Shown piece after piece: positions 7,770 through 16,707 of a stretch of DNA of 35,472 bases. This stretch comes from Segetibacter sp. (GTDB taxonomy: Bacteria > Bacteroidota > Bacteroidia > Chitinophagales > Chitinophagaceae), in assembly GCA_030146445.1 (NCBI GenBank), contig JASLBT010000167.1, positions 1 to 35,472 of the forward strand, in the 5' to 3' direction. Every line of letters begins with the position of its first letter. Position 1 is the first letter of the stretch. The notes beneath the pieces are model-generated. The model saw only the letters and a program-made list of their open reading frames with translations, searched no databases and had not been told where the DNA came from. Both the position numbers and the translations under genes were made by a program.

Positions 7770-9911
7770 TTAGTTGCCTGGTGCGTACGGAAACCTGAGT
7801 GACTGGTAGTACGCCAGGTTGTGAGCAGGTTTTTCGTAACCTTCCGGAATGGGCCGTTTTGAAAAACTCTGGAAATACAAAAGACATGCGTCTCTCCACC
7901 AGACCGCCTCCTGTTCCTGTATGGAAAGCAACATTTTTACCTGTTCAAAACGTTCCTGATCAATATTTGCCCGTTGTGCATTCCAGGTTTGTTGCATTTG
8001 CCGTACACTATCAACAGCGGAGTAGTATTTGTAACACAGTTCGTCCCATAAGTTTCGCCCGGATCGCATTTTATGGGTCCAGGGAACGCGGTGAAACCAG
8101 AGCAGGTAATCTTCGGGGCAGGTGTTCACGTTTTCATACAACTTCCTGACTTCGGGTGCATATTGCGCGAGTGCATTGCTTCCCGACGAGGTGCGATCGA
8201 AACCGATGGCAATGCTATCCGCACGATGATAATACACCGGATCCCAGTCGGCACGCGATGCGCGGTTGGTCCACGGTGCGGGACCGTAATGGTGACCATT
8301 ACCCATGATGTGGTGCAGACCAAGCGGAGTCATATAGTTGACCATGATGTCACGCGAGGAGAGCATCAGTTTTTTCACGGGAGATATAAAAGAGCTTTTA
8401 TTAGAGAAGGTTGATCGTAGCCATTCATCTGCAATCTGTGCGGATGAAAGCTCATGATCCCAGGCAAGCCGTCCAAGTGCATACCAGTTCGCCTGGGCAA
8501 ACGGATGCCCTGTCCAGTTGATGTCGTTGCCGATGTTTGCCACGCCTGCCATGCCCGTGAGTGCATGTTCGTCCAGTGTACCATCGATAACTTTTGCAAC
8601 CGTTGACCCCGGACCTTTGCTATAGGTGTCGGCTTCGAGTACATCCCTAAACATCGGCGCTTCATATACCAGGTGTGTTGCCTGGCCGAGATATTCCTGT
8701 GTCACCTGGTATTCCATCAATAATGGTGTAGCTGGCATGGCACCGAACAGCGGATGAAAAGGTTCTCTTGGTTGAAAATCAATCGGGCCATTTTTTACCT
8801 GCACCATTACGTTTTTCCTGAACTTGCCATCGAGCGGTTTAAACTCATTATAAGCCTGTTTAAACCGGTCGTCAGGAGTTTCATTGCTATACACAAACGC
8901 TCGCCACATTACTATACCGCCATGAGAAGCAAGTGCGTCTGCAAACATGTTTGCGCCGTCTGCGTGTGAACGGCCATAATTTTGCGGCCCTGGCTGCCCC
9001 TCTGAATTTGCTTTTACGAGTATGCCTCCGAAGTCGGGGATATAAGTATAAATCTCATCGATCTTTTGTTTCCACCATTGCTGCACAAGAGGATCGAGGG
9101 GATCGGCTGATTTAAGTCCGCCAATTTCTACCGGCGCACTAAACCGTGCGGTTAGGTAAACTTTGATGCCATACGGCCGGAATACTTTTGCAAGTGCCGA
9201 AACCTTTTCGAGATACGGTTTGGTTAACACCAGGGCGTTTGCATTTACATTCGTAAGTACTGTTCCATTGATGCCGATAGATGCATTTGCTCTTGCGTAA
9301 TCGGTATAGCGTTGATCGAGGTAACCCGGGAGCCGGTGCCAGTCCCAAATGGAAAAGCCGGCATACCCTCTTTCGACGGTGCGGTCCAGGTTATCCCAAT
9401 GATTTAATAACCGATGTTTGATTTTAGGGGTGCTTGTAATGGAAAGACTGCCTATGTGCTGATTGGTTTGTAGCAAGCGAAGAAAATGGAAGACACCGTA
9501 AAAAACACCGAGGTCGGTATTTGCAGTAATGAGCGTCGTTTTCCTGCCATTAACTGTAAGTGTTCTGATGATATAGCCCTCGTCGCCGGCTGCACTAAGG
9601 TTGATGTTTGCCGATGCGATCAGCTTAGCACTTGAAGGTGTACCCACAACCAGGGAATTAACAGCCGGGACACTTTGCGTTGTAAACTGTTTTGAGAGAA
9701 GACCCTTCAACCCGGAAAGCAATTCCTGTCTTGCGGCCAAAATGGTTGCTGAATTACCCGGGAAAAACACGCCCGAAATTGCCTTTTGATATTGTTGCCT
9801 TACCTGAACATTTTCGACCGGATCGTATCGGAGCCAAAGCCGGTAGCCGTTATCGGCAAACGCAGAATAAGATGTAGAGAGGAAAAGTAGAACGACAAAG
9901 AATATTTTCAT
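7770..9911 (-). CDS. GH67 alpha-glucuronidase
   Basis: A 713-residue GH67 enzyme that removes (4-O-methyl-)glucuronate from the non-reducing terminal xylose of xylo-oligosaccharides. The start at 9911 is chosen because MKIFFVVLLFLSTSYSAFA is a signal peptide; an upstream in-frame start would add 11 residues without signal character. Landmarks are NHWDNLDRTVERGYAG (170-185), the acid in KANSEGQPGP (Glu304), and the Asp/Glu base pair expected from characterised GH67 enzymes in NGPIDF (Asp378) and TQEYLG (Glu406). Length fits the family. It is the first gene of the leftward operon, facing xylA, with the shared operator-promoter region upstream. Having GH67 and GH115 in one operon suggests the cell handles both short imported and longer branched fragments. 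Confidence 0.96.
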   Translation of the reverse strand: MKIFFVVLLFLSTSYSAFADNGYRLWLRYDPVENVQVRQQYQKAISGVFFPGNSATILAARQELLSGLKGLLSKQFTTQSVPAVNSLVVGTPSSAKLIASANINLSAAGDEGYIIRTLTVNGRKTTLITANTDLGVFYGVFHFLRLLQTNQHIGSLSITSTPKIKHRLLNHWDNLDRTVERGYAGFSIWDWHRLPGYLDQRYTDYARANASIGINGTVLTNVNANALVLTKPYLEKVSALAKVFRPYGIKVYLTARFSAPVEIGGLKSADPLDPLVQQWWKQKIDEIYTYIPDFGGILVKANSEGQPGPQNYGRSHADGANMFADALASHGGIVMWRAFVYSNETPDDRFKQAYNEFKPLDGKFRKNVMVQVKNGPIDFQPREPFHPLFGAMPATPLLMEYQVTQEYLGQATHLVYEAPMFRDVLEADTYSKGPGSTVAKVIDGTLDEHALTGMAGVANIGNDINWTGHPFAQANWYALGRLAWDHELSSAQIADEWLRSTFSNKSSFISPVKKLMLSSRDIMVNYMTPLGLHHIMGNGHHYGPAPWTNRASRADWDPVYYHRADSIAIGFDRTSSGSNALAQYAPEVRKLYENVNTCPEDYLLWFHRVPWTHKMRSGRNLWDELCYKYYSAVDSVRQMQQTWNAQRANIDQERFEQVKMLLSIQEQEAVWWRDACLLYFQSFSKRPIPEGYEKPAHNLAYYQSLRFPYAPGN

Positions 9912-9992
9912 AGCGGGTGCAATGTTAGCTGCTGCTGGCTCCAATATCAGAAGAAAGTGCCTGTTAAGAATCAGCGGCAGAGGCTCTTTTGG

Positions 9993-10025
9993 CTAAAGTA
10001 GGTTTTTTTTTGAAAATCTCTGCAA
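9993..10025 (-). promoter_or_regulatory. Predicted promoter of the GH67 operon
   Basis: On the minus strand, TTG (10025-10023) is followed after 22 bases by TACTTTAG (10000-9993). This fits the Bacteroidota housekeeping pattern TTG-N17-23-TAnnTTTG with one mismatch. The -33 TTG lies inside the operator, so repressor binding would block it. The same arrangement occurs in front of the LacI gene. The leader to the GH67 start would be about 75 bases. Confidence 0.55.
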
Positions 10026-10034
10026 TCGGTTACA
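10021..10034. promoter_or_regulatory. LacI-type operator, copy 1
   Basis: TGCAATCGGTTACA is a 14-base imperfect palindrome with the central CG typical of LacI-family operators. It differs by one base from the copy at 19221-19234, beside the LacI-family gene. Both copies lie in divergent promoter regions and both have GCTAAAGTAGG 18-19 bases to the left. Shared sequence in non-coding DNA about 9 kb apart argues for a common regulator. Repression of GH67-SDR-GH115-GH10, and probably of the xylA operon, is inferred. Confidence 0.75.
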
Positions 10035-10260
10035 TTTTTTATATTTTCTGCCGATATTGTGCAGAATTCTTTATACTTGTCTTAATGAACGATACGCCGC
10101 CATTGAAAACTGCGCTCTCACTGCTATTACTGTTTTTCATTTCTGCTACCACGTTTATTCAACTATCAATTGTTTCAATTCGCACCGGCATATCTTGTTG
10201 CCGGCAGACTGATACACGCTACAAATCATTTTCCGCATACATCAAATCAAAACCTCAATT

Positions 10261-11589
10261 ATGTCAGTTGTACTTGGAGACAAAGAATATTTCAAAGGTA
10301 TCGGCCAGGTTAAATATGAAGGTCCTGAAAGCGATAACCCGTTTGCCTTTCGTTGGTACGATGAAAACAAAGTGATCGCCGGTAAAACCTTAAACGATCA
10401 TTTTAAGTTTTCCTGCGCTTATTGGCATTCGTTCAATGCCGACGGTTCCGATCCGTTTGGCGGACCGACGTTCGACTTTGAATGGAACGAAAAACAGGAT
10501 GCGATTGGGAGAGCTAAAGACAAAATGGACGCGGCATTTGAATTCATCACCAAGATGAACCTGCCTTATTATTGTTTTCACGATGTGGACGTGGTGGACT
10601 ACACGAATGATATCGCCGATAACGACCGCAGGTTGGCAACAATGGTCGAATACGCGAAACAAAAGCAACAACAAACAGGGGTCAAGCTTTTATGGGCAAC
10701 GGCAAACCTGTTTTCTCATAAGCGTTTTATGAACGGCGCTTCTACAAATCCCGACTTCCTGGTGCTTGCTCACGGTGCCGCACAGGTAAAGGCTGCCCTC
10801 GATGCAACTATTGCTCTCGACGGTGAAAACTACGTGTTTTGGGGCGGGCGCGAAGGTTATATGACTTTGCTAAATACCAATATGAAGCGGGAACAGGAAC
10901 ACCTTGCAAGGTTCCTGCATGCGTCAAAAGACTATGCAAGAAAGCAAGGCTTTAAAGGAACTTTTTTTATTGAGCCGAAGCCAATGGAACCCACCAAACA
11001 CCAATACGATTACGATTGTGCTACGGTGATCGGGTTCTTACGCCAGTACGACCTGCTGAATGATTTTAAAATCAACATCGAGGTTAACCATGCCACCTTA
11101 GCCGGCCATACATTCCAACACGAGTTGCAGGTAGCTGCTGATGCAGGTGTGCTCGGCTCTCTCGATGCTAACCGGGGCGATGTTCAAAATGGTTGGGATA
11201 CCGACCAGTTTCCGAACGATCTGAACGAGTTAACCGAAGCAATGCTCATCTTTCTTGAAGCAGGCGGGCTGCAGGGCGGAGGTGTAAATTTTGATGCTAA
11301 AATCAGGAGGAACTCAACTGATCCTGCCGATCTTTTCTTTGCGCATATAGGTGGTATGGATACATTTGCACGTGCACTGATTACTGCCGACAATATTTTG
11401 CAGAAGTCGGATTATAAAAAGTTCCGGCAGGAAAGGTACTCCTCGTACGACACAGGCAAAGGAAAGCAGTTTGAAGAAGGAGCAATTGGCCTTGAGGACC
11501 TCCGGGCATACGCGATTGAAAGTGGTGAACCTGAAGTGCGTAGTGGCAAACAGGAATACCTCGAGAACATCATTAATCGGTTCATCTAA
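10261..11589 (+). CDS. xylA: Xylose isomerase
   Basis: A 442-residue cytosolic xylose isomerase of the long (class II) type, converting D-xylose to D-xylulose. The active-site His107 and Asp110 lie in YYCFHDVD. Metal and substrate ligands include Glu238 and Lys240 (FIEPKPMEP), Glu274 and His277 (IEVNHATLAGH), Asp302 (GSLDANRGD), and Asp313/Asp315 (GWDTDQFP). Start, length and all landmarks match the family. It is the first gene of a rightward operon with transaldolase, the two transketolase halves and xylulokinase, and faces the GH67 operon across the shared operator. The next gene starts 226 bases downstream, in a gap without a recognisable gene or terminator. Confidence 0.98.
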   Translation: MSVVLGDKEYFKGIGQVKYEGPESDNPFAFRWYDENKVIAGKTLNDHFKFSCAYWHSFNADGSDPFGGPTFDFEWNEKQDAIGRAKDKMDAAFEFITKMNLPYYCFHDVDVVDYTNDIADNDRRLATMVEYAKQKQQQTGVKLLWATANLFSHKRFMNGASTNPDFLVLAHGAAQVKAALDATIALDGENYVFWGGREGYMTLLNTNMKREQEHLARFLHASKDYARKQGFKGTFFIEPKPMEPTKHQYDYDCATVIGFLRQYDLLNDFKINIEVNHATLAGHTFQHELQVAADAGVLGSLDANRGDVQNGWDTDQFPNDLNELTEAMLIFLEAGGLQGGGVNFDAKIRRNSTDPADLFFAHIGGMDTFARALITADNILQKSDYKKFRQERYSSYDTGKGKQFEEGAIGLEDLRAYAIESGEPEVRSGKQEYLENIINRFI

Positions 11590-11815
11590 GTTACCCGGGG
11601 TATGCAGGTATAGTTTAAATGCCGGGTTTACTACCGCTGTTTTCCGGCTGCGGCTGGTTAAGAATGCATTGTTTTTATCCTGGCATGCGGCAAAAAGTAT
11701 TTTTAGGTGATGGTTATGTACCTTCAGCCCGTAAAATAGTCCAATACCGCCTGCAGAGCCGGATCAATCCCGGTTAGGCCCGGTGGTTTATACTTTTAAA
11801 CTTATAACAACTGCT

Positions 11816-12466
11816 ATGAAATTTTTTATCGACACGGCCAATCTCGCGCAGATTAAAGAGGCCCACGATCTAGGCATCCTGGATGGGGTTACCACCAATC
11901 CTTCACTGATGGCCAAAGAGGGCATCAAGGGAGAGGAAGCAATCAATCAACACTACAAAACCATTTGCGAGCTGGTTGACGGTGATATATCAGCGGAAGT
12001 ACTTACGACCACCGTTGATAGCATTATAGAAGAAGGAAAAAAACTCGCCGCGATACACCCCAATATTGTTGTAAAAGTTCCGATGATCAAAGACGGTGTA
12101 AAAGCCATAAAGTGGTTTACCGACAATGGCATCCGCACCAATTGTACGCTCATCTTTTCGGCTGGCCAGGCTATACTTGCGGCAAAAGCCGGCGCCTCTT
12201 ACATTTCTCCATTCCTCGGCCGTATCGACGACAGCGGCTGGGATGGCATGATGTTGATCGACCAGATCGCCCGTATCTTTAAAGTTCAAGGCTACAAAAC
12301 GGAGATACTTGCTGCTTCTATCCGCAACCCTAATCATATTATCCGCGCAGCAGAAATGGGTGCCCATGTTTGCACCTGCCCGCTCGAGCCAATTCTTGGC
12401 TTATTAAAACATCCCCTCACCGACATTGGCCTTGCCAAATTTTTAGAAGACGCTAAAAAAATGTAA
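11816..12466 (+). CDS. tal: Transaldolase, TalC/MipB small type
   Basis: A 216-residue aldolase of the TalC/FSA group. I chose the ATG at 11816 (MKFFIDTANLAQIKEA), the usual family start; an upstream in-frame ATG at 11783 adds 11 unconserved residues. The Schiff-base Lys87 is in VVKVPM, and GVTTNPSLMAKEG (24-36) is conserved. Position 61 is Glu (ISAEVLTTT), where E. coli fructose-6-phosphate aldolase has Gln59, and TNCTLIFSAGQ also matches the transaldolase branch. I therefore prefer transaldolase over FSA. It transfers dihydroxyacetone units between sedoheptulose-7-phosphate and glyceraldehyde-3-phosphate. It lies 6 bases before the transketolase N-half, so these genes are translated from one transcript. 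Confidence 0.93.
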   Translation: MKFFIDTANLAQIKEAHDLGILDGVTTNPSLMAKEGIKGEEAINQHYKTICELVDGDISAEVLTTTVDSIIEEGKKLAAIHPNIVVKVPMIKDGVKAIKWFTDNGIRTNCTLIFSAGQAILAAKAGASYISPFLGRIDDSGWDGMMLIDQIARIFKVQGYKTEILAASIRNPNHIIRAAEMGAHVCTCPLEPILGLLKHPLTDIGLAKFLEDAKKM

Positions 12467-12472
12467 GTATAC

Positions 12473-13339
12473 ATGGAACCAAAACAGCTTGACGAAATTG
12501 CCGGCCAGGTAAGGCGCGACATCGTGCGTATGGTGCATTCATCACAGTCGGGCCACCCCGGCGGATCCCTTGGATGTGCCGACCTGGTTGTTGCGCTTTA
12601 TTTTCACGTGATGCGCATCAACGAAACAAAAAACGCGGAAGGCTTTCTGGAATTTTCCCGGCAAGGACAAAATGAAGATTTGTTCTTTTTATCCAACGGG
12701 CACATTTCACCTGTGTTTTATTCGGTGCTATCGCGCAGGGGTTATTTCCCAACGTCTGAAATGTCGACATTTCGTAAAATAAACTCCCGCCTGCAGGGGC
12801 ATCCCGCCACACACGAACACCTTCCGGGCGTTCGCATTGCCTCAGGCTCATTGGGCCAGGGACTCTCTGTTGCTGCCGGATGCGCATTCGCAAAACGGCT
12901 TCGTAAGGAAGACCGCCTTGTATATGTGCTGATGGGTGATGGTGAACAACAGGAGGGCCAGATTTGGGAGGGCGTGCAATTCGCGGCCCATCACCAGCTT
13001 GATAACCTGATTGCGGTCATCGACTGGAATGGCCAGCAGATTGACGGACCTACAGATAAGGTGATGAATAACCGTGACCTCAGGTTGAAATACGAGGCCT
13101 TCGGCTGGGACACCGTTGAGCTCAAAAATGGTAACGACATGTTGCAGGTGCTGGAGGCGCTGGAAGCAGCCAAACAAAAAACCGGCAACAAAAAACCTGT
13201 ATTGATCGTGATGAAAGCCGAAATGGGCTTTGGTGTGGATTATATGATGTACACCCATAAGTGGCACGGAGCGGCGCCTAACGATGAGCAACTCGATATT
13301 GCGCTGCAGCAATTACCGGTAACACTTGGCGACTATTAA
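12473..13339 (+). CDS. Transketolase, N-terminal subunit
   Basis: This 288-residue protein is the thiamine-diphosphate-binding half of a transketolase split into two genes. It shows SSQSGHPGGSLG (23-34), ASGSLGQGLSVAAG (123-136) and the ThDP/Mg motif GDGEQQEGQIWEG (155-167) ending at Asn186 (DWNGQQ). It ends where the pyrimidine-binding domain of a one-piece enzyme would begin. That domain is the next gene, 27 bases downstream. Together they would move two-carbon units between xylulose-5-phosphate and aldose phosphates. Split transketolases are common in bacteria and archaea, so this is not a break; the two halves are in different reading frames with a proper stop and start. Confidence 0.95.
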   Translation: MEPKQLDEIAGQVRRDIVRMVHSSQSGHPGGSLGCADLVVALYFHVMRINETKNAEGFLEFSRQGQNEDLFFLSNGHISPVFYSVLSRRGYFPTSEMSTFRKINSRLQGHPATHEHLPGVRIASGSLGQGLSVAAGCAFAKRLRKEDRLVYVLMGDGEQQEGQIWEGVQFAAHHQLDNLIAVIDWNGQQIDGPTDKVMNNRDLRLKYEAFGWDTVELKNGNDMLQVLEALEAAKQKTGNKKPVLIVMKAEMGFGVDYMMYTHKWHGAAPNDEQLDIALQQLPVTLGDY

Positions 13340-13366
13340 TCCTCCTCAACACCCCACAACAACTAC

Positions 13367-14326
13367 ATGAAGAAATATACTTTTACCGAAAAGAAAGATA
13401 CCCGCTCGGGCTTTGGCGCAGGAATCGCCGAATTGGGCAGATCAAATCCTAACGTAGTGGCACTTTGTGCCGACCTTGTAGCGTCACTGAAGCTTGACAC
13501 TTTCATCAAAGAAAATCCCGAACGTTTTATTCAGTGCGGTATTGCCGAAGCCAATATGATCGGTGTTTCAGCAGGCCTTGCGCTTAGTGGCTACATTCCT
13601 TATCCTACTACATTCGCCAACTTCGGTTCCAGCCGTGTTTACGATCAAATAAGACAAAGCGTAGCCTATTCCGGTACGAATGTAAAAATCTGCGTTTCAC
13701 ACGCCGGATTAACCCTTGGCGAAGATGGTGCTACCCACCAGATATTGGAAGACATCGCCATGATGCGGGCAATGCCTGAAATGACGGTGATCAATCCCTG
13801 CGATTTCAACCAGACTAAGGCGGCTACAATAGCGATTGCTGATTACGAAGGGCCTGTTTACCTCCGCTTCGGAAGACCTGTCGTACCCATATTCACCGCC
13901 CCCGATCAAAACTTTGAAATTGGGAAAGCATGGACCGTAAACGAGGGTAAAGATGTGAGCATATTTGCTACAGGGCACCTGGTTTGGGAATCAATCCTTG
14001 CCGGTGAGATACTCGAAAAAGAAGGTATCGATGCGGAGATCATCAACATTCACACGATTAAACCTCTGGACACGCAGGCTATTCTTCGTTCCGCAGAAAA
14101 AACCCGTTGCGTCGTTACTGCGGAAGAGCACCAGCTGAACGGCGGACTCGGAGATGCAGTTTGCCAGGTGCTTGCGCGAAATAATCCGTTGCCAGTAGAG
14201 ATGATCGGTGTAGACAACAGTTTTGGTGAAAGCGGCACGCCGGCACAACTGATGGAGAAATATGGCCTGAATGCCGCCAGCATTGTTGAGTCGGTAAAGA
14301 AAGTAATTGCACGGAAGCAGGGTTAG
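13367..14326 (+). CDS. Transketolase, C-terminal subunit
   Basis: This 319-residue protein carries the pyrimidine-binding and C-terminal domains of the split transketolase. Recognisable segments are RFIQCGIAEANMIGVSAGLA (with the Glu that activates ThDP in IAEANM), SHAGLTLGEDGATHQ, and the C-terminal TAEEHQLNGGLGDAV. It forms the active enzyme with the preceding subunit. Length and order fit split transketolases. A 403-base gap follows before xylulokinase, so the transcript may continue or a separate promoter may drive xylB. No intrinsic terminator is visible after it. Confidence 0.95.
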   Translation: MKKYTFTEKKDTRSGFGAGIAELGRSNPNVVALCADLVASLKLDTFIKENPERFIQCGIAEANMIGVSAGLALSGYIPYPTTFANFGSSRVYDQIRQSVAYSGTNVKICVSHAGLTLGEDGATHQILEDIAMMRAMPEMTVINPCDFNQTKAATIAIADYEGPVYLRFGRPVVPIFTAPDQNFEIGKAWTVNEGKDVSIFATGHLVWESILAGEILEKEGIDAEIINIHTIKPLDTQAILRSAEKTRCVVTAEEHQLNGGLGDAVCQVLARNNPLPVEMIGVDNSFGESGTPAQLMEKYGLNAASIVESVKKVIARKQG

Positions 14327-14729
14327 TATTCTGAACTTTATCGTTGTTGTTGCATATGGTTGACTACGGGCACCAGCAGTTAAGCTATGGACACTATTGT
14401 GATCTGCCCGGTGGATCGCAATAGTGTTATAAATGCGTAATTGCTTTCGTGCTATCCGTGTTTGTTTATCTGCATCATGGCTGTTGATTAAGCATTCAAT
14501 ACCCTGTACGCTAACACATTTTTTTTTGGACCCGGCTTGAGTGATTCTATTGAGCATCGTTGCGTCGCACTCTTGTGCTGCAATACCAGTATGCAGCTTC
14601 CATTCCTGGAAGGCTCAACCAAACGATGACAAAGCAGTCACATCATCATACAACATTCAACATAATCTGATACCGCTTTTATCTCGTAGTCCTGCATTCG
14701 TACTTTATCATTCATCATTATAGCTTACC
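14327..14729. other. Intergenic gap tkt-xylB with inverted GTACAAGAG repeat and G-poor leader
   Basis: No gene is supported here; the open frames are short and in repeat sequence. The middle carries the reverse-oriented copy of the GTACAAGAGTGCGACGC repeat (14562-14578). The last 90 bases before the xylulokinase ATG are G-poor and rich in CATCAT/CATTCA words, resembling the array at 2997-3031. A T-run at 14519-14527 has no stem before it, so I do not call a terminator. Confidence 0.65.
14562..14578 (-). repeat. Dispersed intergenic repeat GTACAAGAGTGCGACGC, reverse copy
   Basis: The plus strand reads GCGTCGCACTCTTGTGC, the reverse complement of 2803-2819 with one difference. On the minus strand it continues into AACGATGCTCAATAG. 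A degenerate copy (GTACAAGGGAGTGACACAAC) lies at 27670-27689. All three are intergenic. I infer a genome-wide short repeat family; its origin is unknown. Confidence 0.6.
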
Positions 14730-16220
14730 ATGTTACTCCTTGGCATCGACGTTGGCACCTCCTCCATTAAGGTTTCCGTAGTAGACGGCGCTACCCAGCA
14801 AACTGTGGCCAGCGCCCAATATCCCGAAACAGAGTCGGAGATCATTTCACTGCAGTCAGGCTGGGCGGAACAGTCGCCCGAAAAATGGTGGAACGATGTT
14901 AAGCAGGCAATCATTAAGGTGAATGGTTTGGGCTACTACAACCAGGGCGATATTGGAGCAATCGGGATATCGTACCAGATGCATGGACTGGTGATGCTTG
15001 ACAAAGAAGGAAATGTTCTACGCAACAGCATCATCTGGTGCGATAGCCGCGCGGTGAGTTATGGCGATAAAGTATTTAATGAATTGGGCAGTGAATATTG
15101 TTTGGGTTGCCTGTTGAATTCACCAGGCAACTTTACTGCGGCAAAACTTGCCTGGGTAAAGGAGCACGAGCCAGAAATTTTTGCGCGTATTCACAAAATT
15201 ATGCTGCCGGGCGATTTTATTGCCCAGCGATTGACGGGTGAGATTACCACGACGCCCTCAGCCTTATCTGAGGGAATTTTTTGGGATTTCACCACCCACA
15301 GCTTGTCCGAACAGGTGTTGGATCAATTTGGTTTTGAAGAGACCATTATTCCGGATATCAGGGACGTATTTGCTGATCATGGAAAGCTTTCCAAAAAGGT
15401 TGCCCACGAATTGTCATTGAAGGCAGGTATTCCCGTTACGTACAAAGCAGGCGACCAGCCGAACAATGCGCTGTCATTAAACGTGCTTCAACCTGGTGAA
15501 GTTGCGGCAACGGCCGGAACATCAGGCGTAATCTACGGGGTCAGCGATCAGCTCACCTCAGATCCGCAATCGCGGGTAAACAGTTTTGCACACGTCAACC
15601 ATAATGTGCAACAAACAAGGGTAGGGGTGCTGCTGTGTATAAATGGTACCGGTATTCTGAACAAATGGGTTCGCAATATCACGGGTAACAGTTTATCCTA
15701 TCCACAAATGAATGAACAGGCCGGCTCCGTAAAACCCGGGAGTGACGGGCTTATGATGCTCCCGTTTGGAAATGGTGCTGAACGTATTCTCAATAACCGG
15801 ATCGTCGGTGCACAGATGCTCAACATAGACTTTAATAAACACAGCGCTGCACACCTGTTCCATGCAGCACAGGAGGGAATCGCTTTTGCGTTTCGCTATG
15901 GCCTCGATATCATGCGTCAAAACGGGATGACCCCGACAGTCATCCGTGCAGGCAGGGCAAACATGTTCCTGAGTAATGTGTTTGCAAATGCTTTTGTAAA
16001 TGCTACCGGTGTTCCGGTCGAGCTTTACGAATGCGATGGCAGTGTTGGCGCCGCGCTTGGAGCTGGAATTGGTGCAGGTTATTTCAAAAGCGCCGCTGAA
16101 GCATTTAGCGGACGTGAAATCCTGCACATCATCACCCCAACCCAGGCCGGGCACTACAATGAGCTATACGGTCACTGGCAGCAGGCACTCGAAGCAAACC
16201 TGGGAACGCGTGATGAATGA
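14730..16220 (+). CDS. xylB: Xylulokinase (FGGY family)
   Basis: A 496-residue cytosolic sugar kinase that phosphorylates D-xylulose to xylulose-5-phosphate. The N-terminal phosphate-binding loop is LGIDVGTSSIK (4-14, Asp7), the substrate segment is SYQMHGLVMLD (81-91), IIWCDSRA (101-108) is conserved, and the catalytic base is Asp242 in KAGDQPNNAL. ATAGTSGVIYG (260-270) marks the second ATPase-fold domain. These match xylulokinases rather than glycerol or ribulose kinases, and the operon position with xylA supports this. The start is preceded by a G-poor, AT-rich leader with no Shine-Dalgarno, usual in this phylum. Confidence 0.96.
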   Translation: MLLLGIDVGTSSIKVSVVDGATQQTVASAQYPETESEIISLQSGWAEQSPEKWWNDVKQAIIKVNGLGYYNQGDIGAIGISYQMHGLVMLDKEGNVLRNSIIWCDSRAVSYGDKVFNELGSEYCLGCLLNSPGNFTAAKLAWVKEHEPEIFARIHKIMLPGDFIAQRLTGEITTTPSALSEGIFWDFTTHSLSEQVLDQFGFEETIIPDIRDVFADHGKLSKKVAHELSLKAGIPVTYKAGDQPNNALSLNVLQPGEVAATAGTSGVIYGVSDQLTSDPQSRVNSFAHVNHNVQQTRVGVLLCINGTGILNKWVRNITGNSLSYPQMNEQAGSVKPGSDGLMMLPFGNGAERILNNRIVGAQMLNIDFNKHSAAHLFHAAQEGIAFAFRYGLDIMRQNGMTPTVIRAGRANMFLSNVFANAFVNATGVPVELYECDGSVGAALGAGIGAGYFKSAAEAFSGREILHIITPTQAGHYNELYGHWQQALEANLGTRDE

Positions 16221-16639
16221 TGCATTAATACCGTTTAGTTAAGCCACTTGCTCAATGGATCTGCCAATTTATAGGCTGATGAACAGGCGCCCGGATGACC
16301 CGGGTTCCCACAGGAATGCCACCCGCGCCAGGTTGCGGGCAGCTGCAACAATTTACCATTCAATACTCCGGTTGCATCGAACAGATTGCTTAACTACACA
16401 ACATTGAACTACGATTGATGAATGAGGTTCCTGCCGTTTTTTGCTTAACTTAACGCTTAACGATATTCACTCCGATATAATCAAATCTTCGTCTTCTTCA
16501 GATTAGCAAATTCTGCTTCAGCTCCCTGACCTACATTGGGATCGAGCGGATGAAAGTTTGACCAACCAATAATTAAGGATCCACAAAATTTACCTTCAAC
16601 TGTGTTCAGTTTTATCGTAGAACGGAGTGCCATCTTTCC

Positions 16640-16707
16640 GGCTCCATCAGGAGCCTCCTGTTGATAGATACAAGGGTATAACCGGTTTTCAGGGCTCCAT
16701 AGGAGCC
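16640..16707. repeat. Pair of GGCTCC...GGAGCC palindromes
   Basis: Two hairpins, GGCTCCATCAGGAGCC (16640-16655) and GGCTCCATAGGAGCC (16693-16707), each have 6-base perfect arms and are each followed by TCCTGT. They are about 50 bases apart, in non-coding DNA. The conserved tail beyond the stem shows they are copies of one element rather than chance palindromes. I see no T-run that would make them terminators. Confidence 0.8.

Larger units (their letters stand above)
9912..10260. other. Divergent regulatory region between GH67 and xylA
   Basis: This 349-base region separates the leftward glycosidase operon from the rightward pentose operon. It holds the operator at 10021-10034 and a predicted leftward promoter at 9993-10025. 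A weaker candidate -7 box, TATACTTG at 10072-10079, could serve xylA. The open frame spanning 9989-10375 has no protein-like features and overlaps xylA in another frame, so I do not call it. A rightward transcript from the weak box would have a leader of about 175 bases. Confidence 0.75.

Noticed and set aside
9989..10375. 128-codon open frame over the GH67-xylA intergenic region
   Set aside because: It covers the operator and promoter and overlaps the start of xylA in another frame; the product has no family features.
12473..14326. Transketolase broken by a frameshift
   Set aside because: Each half has its own proper start and stop and the break is at the domain border; split transketolases are a known normal arrangement.
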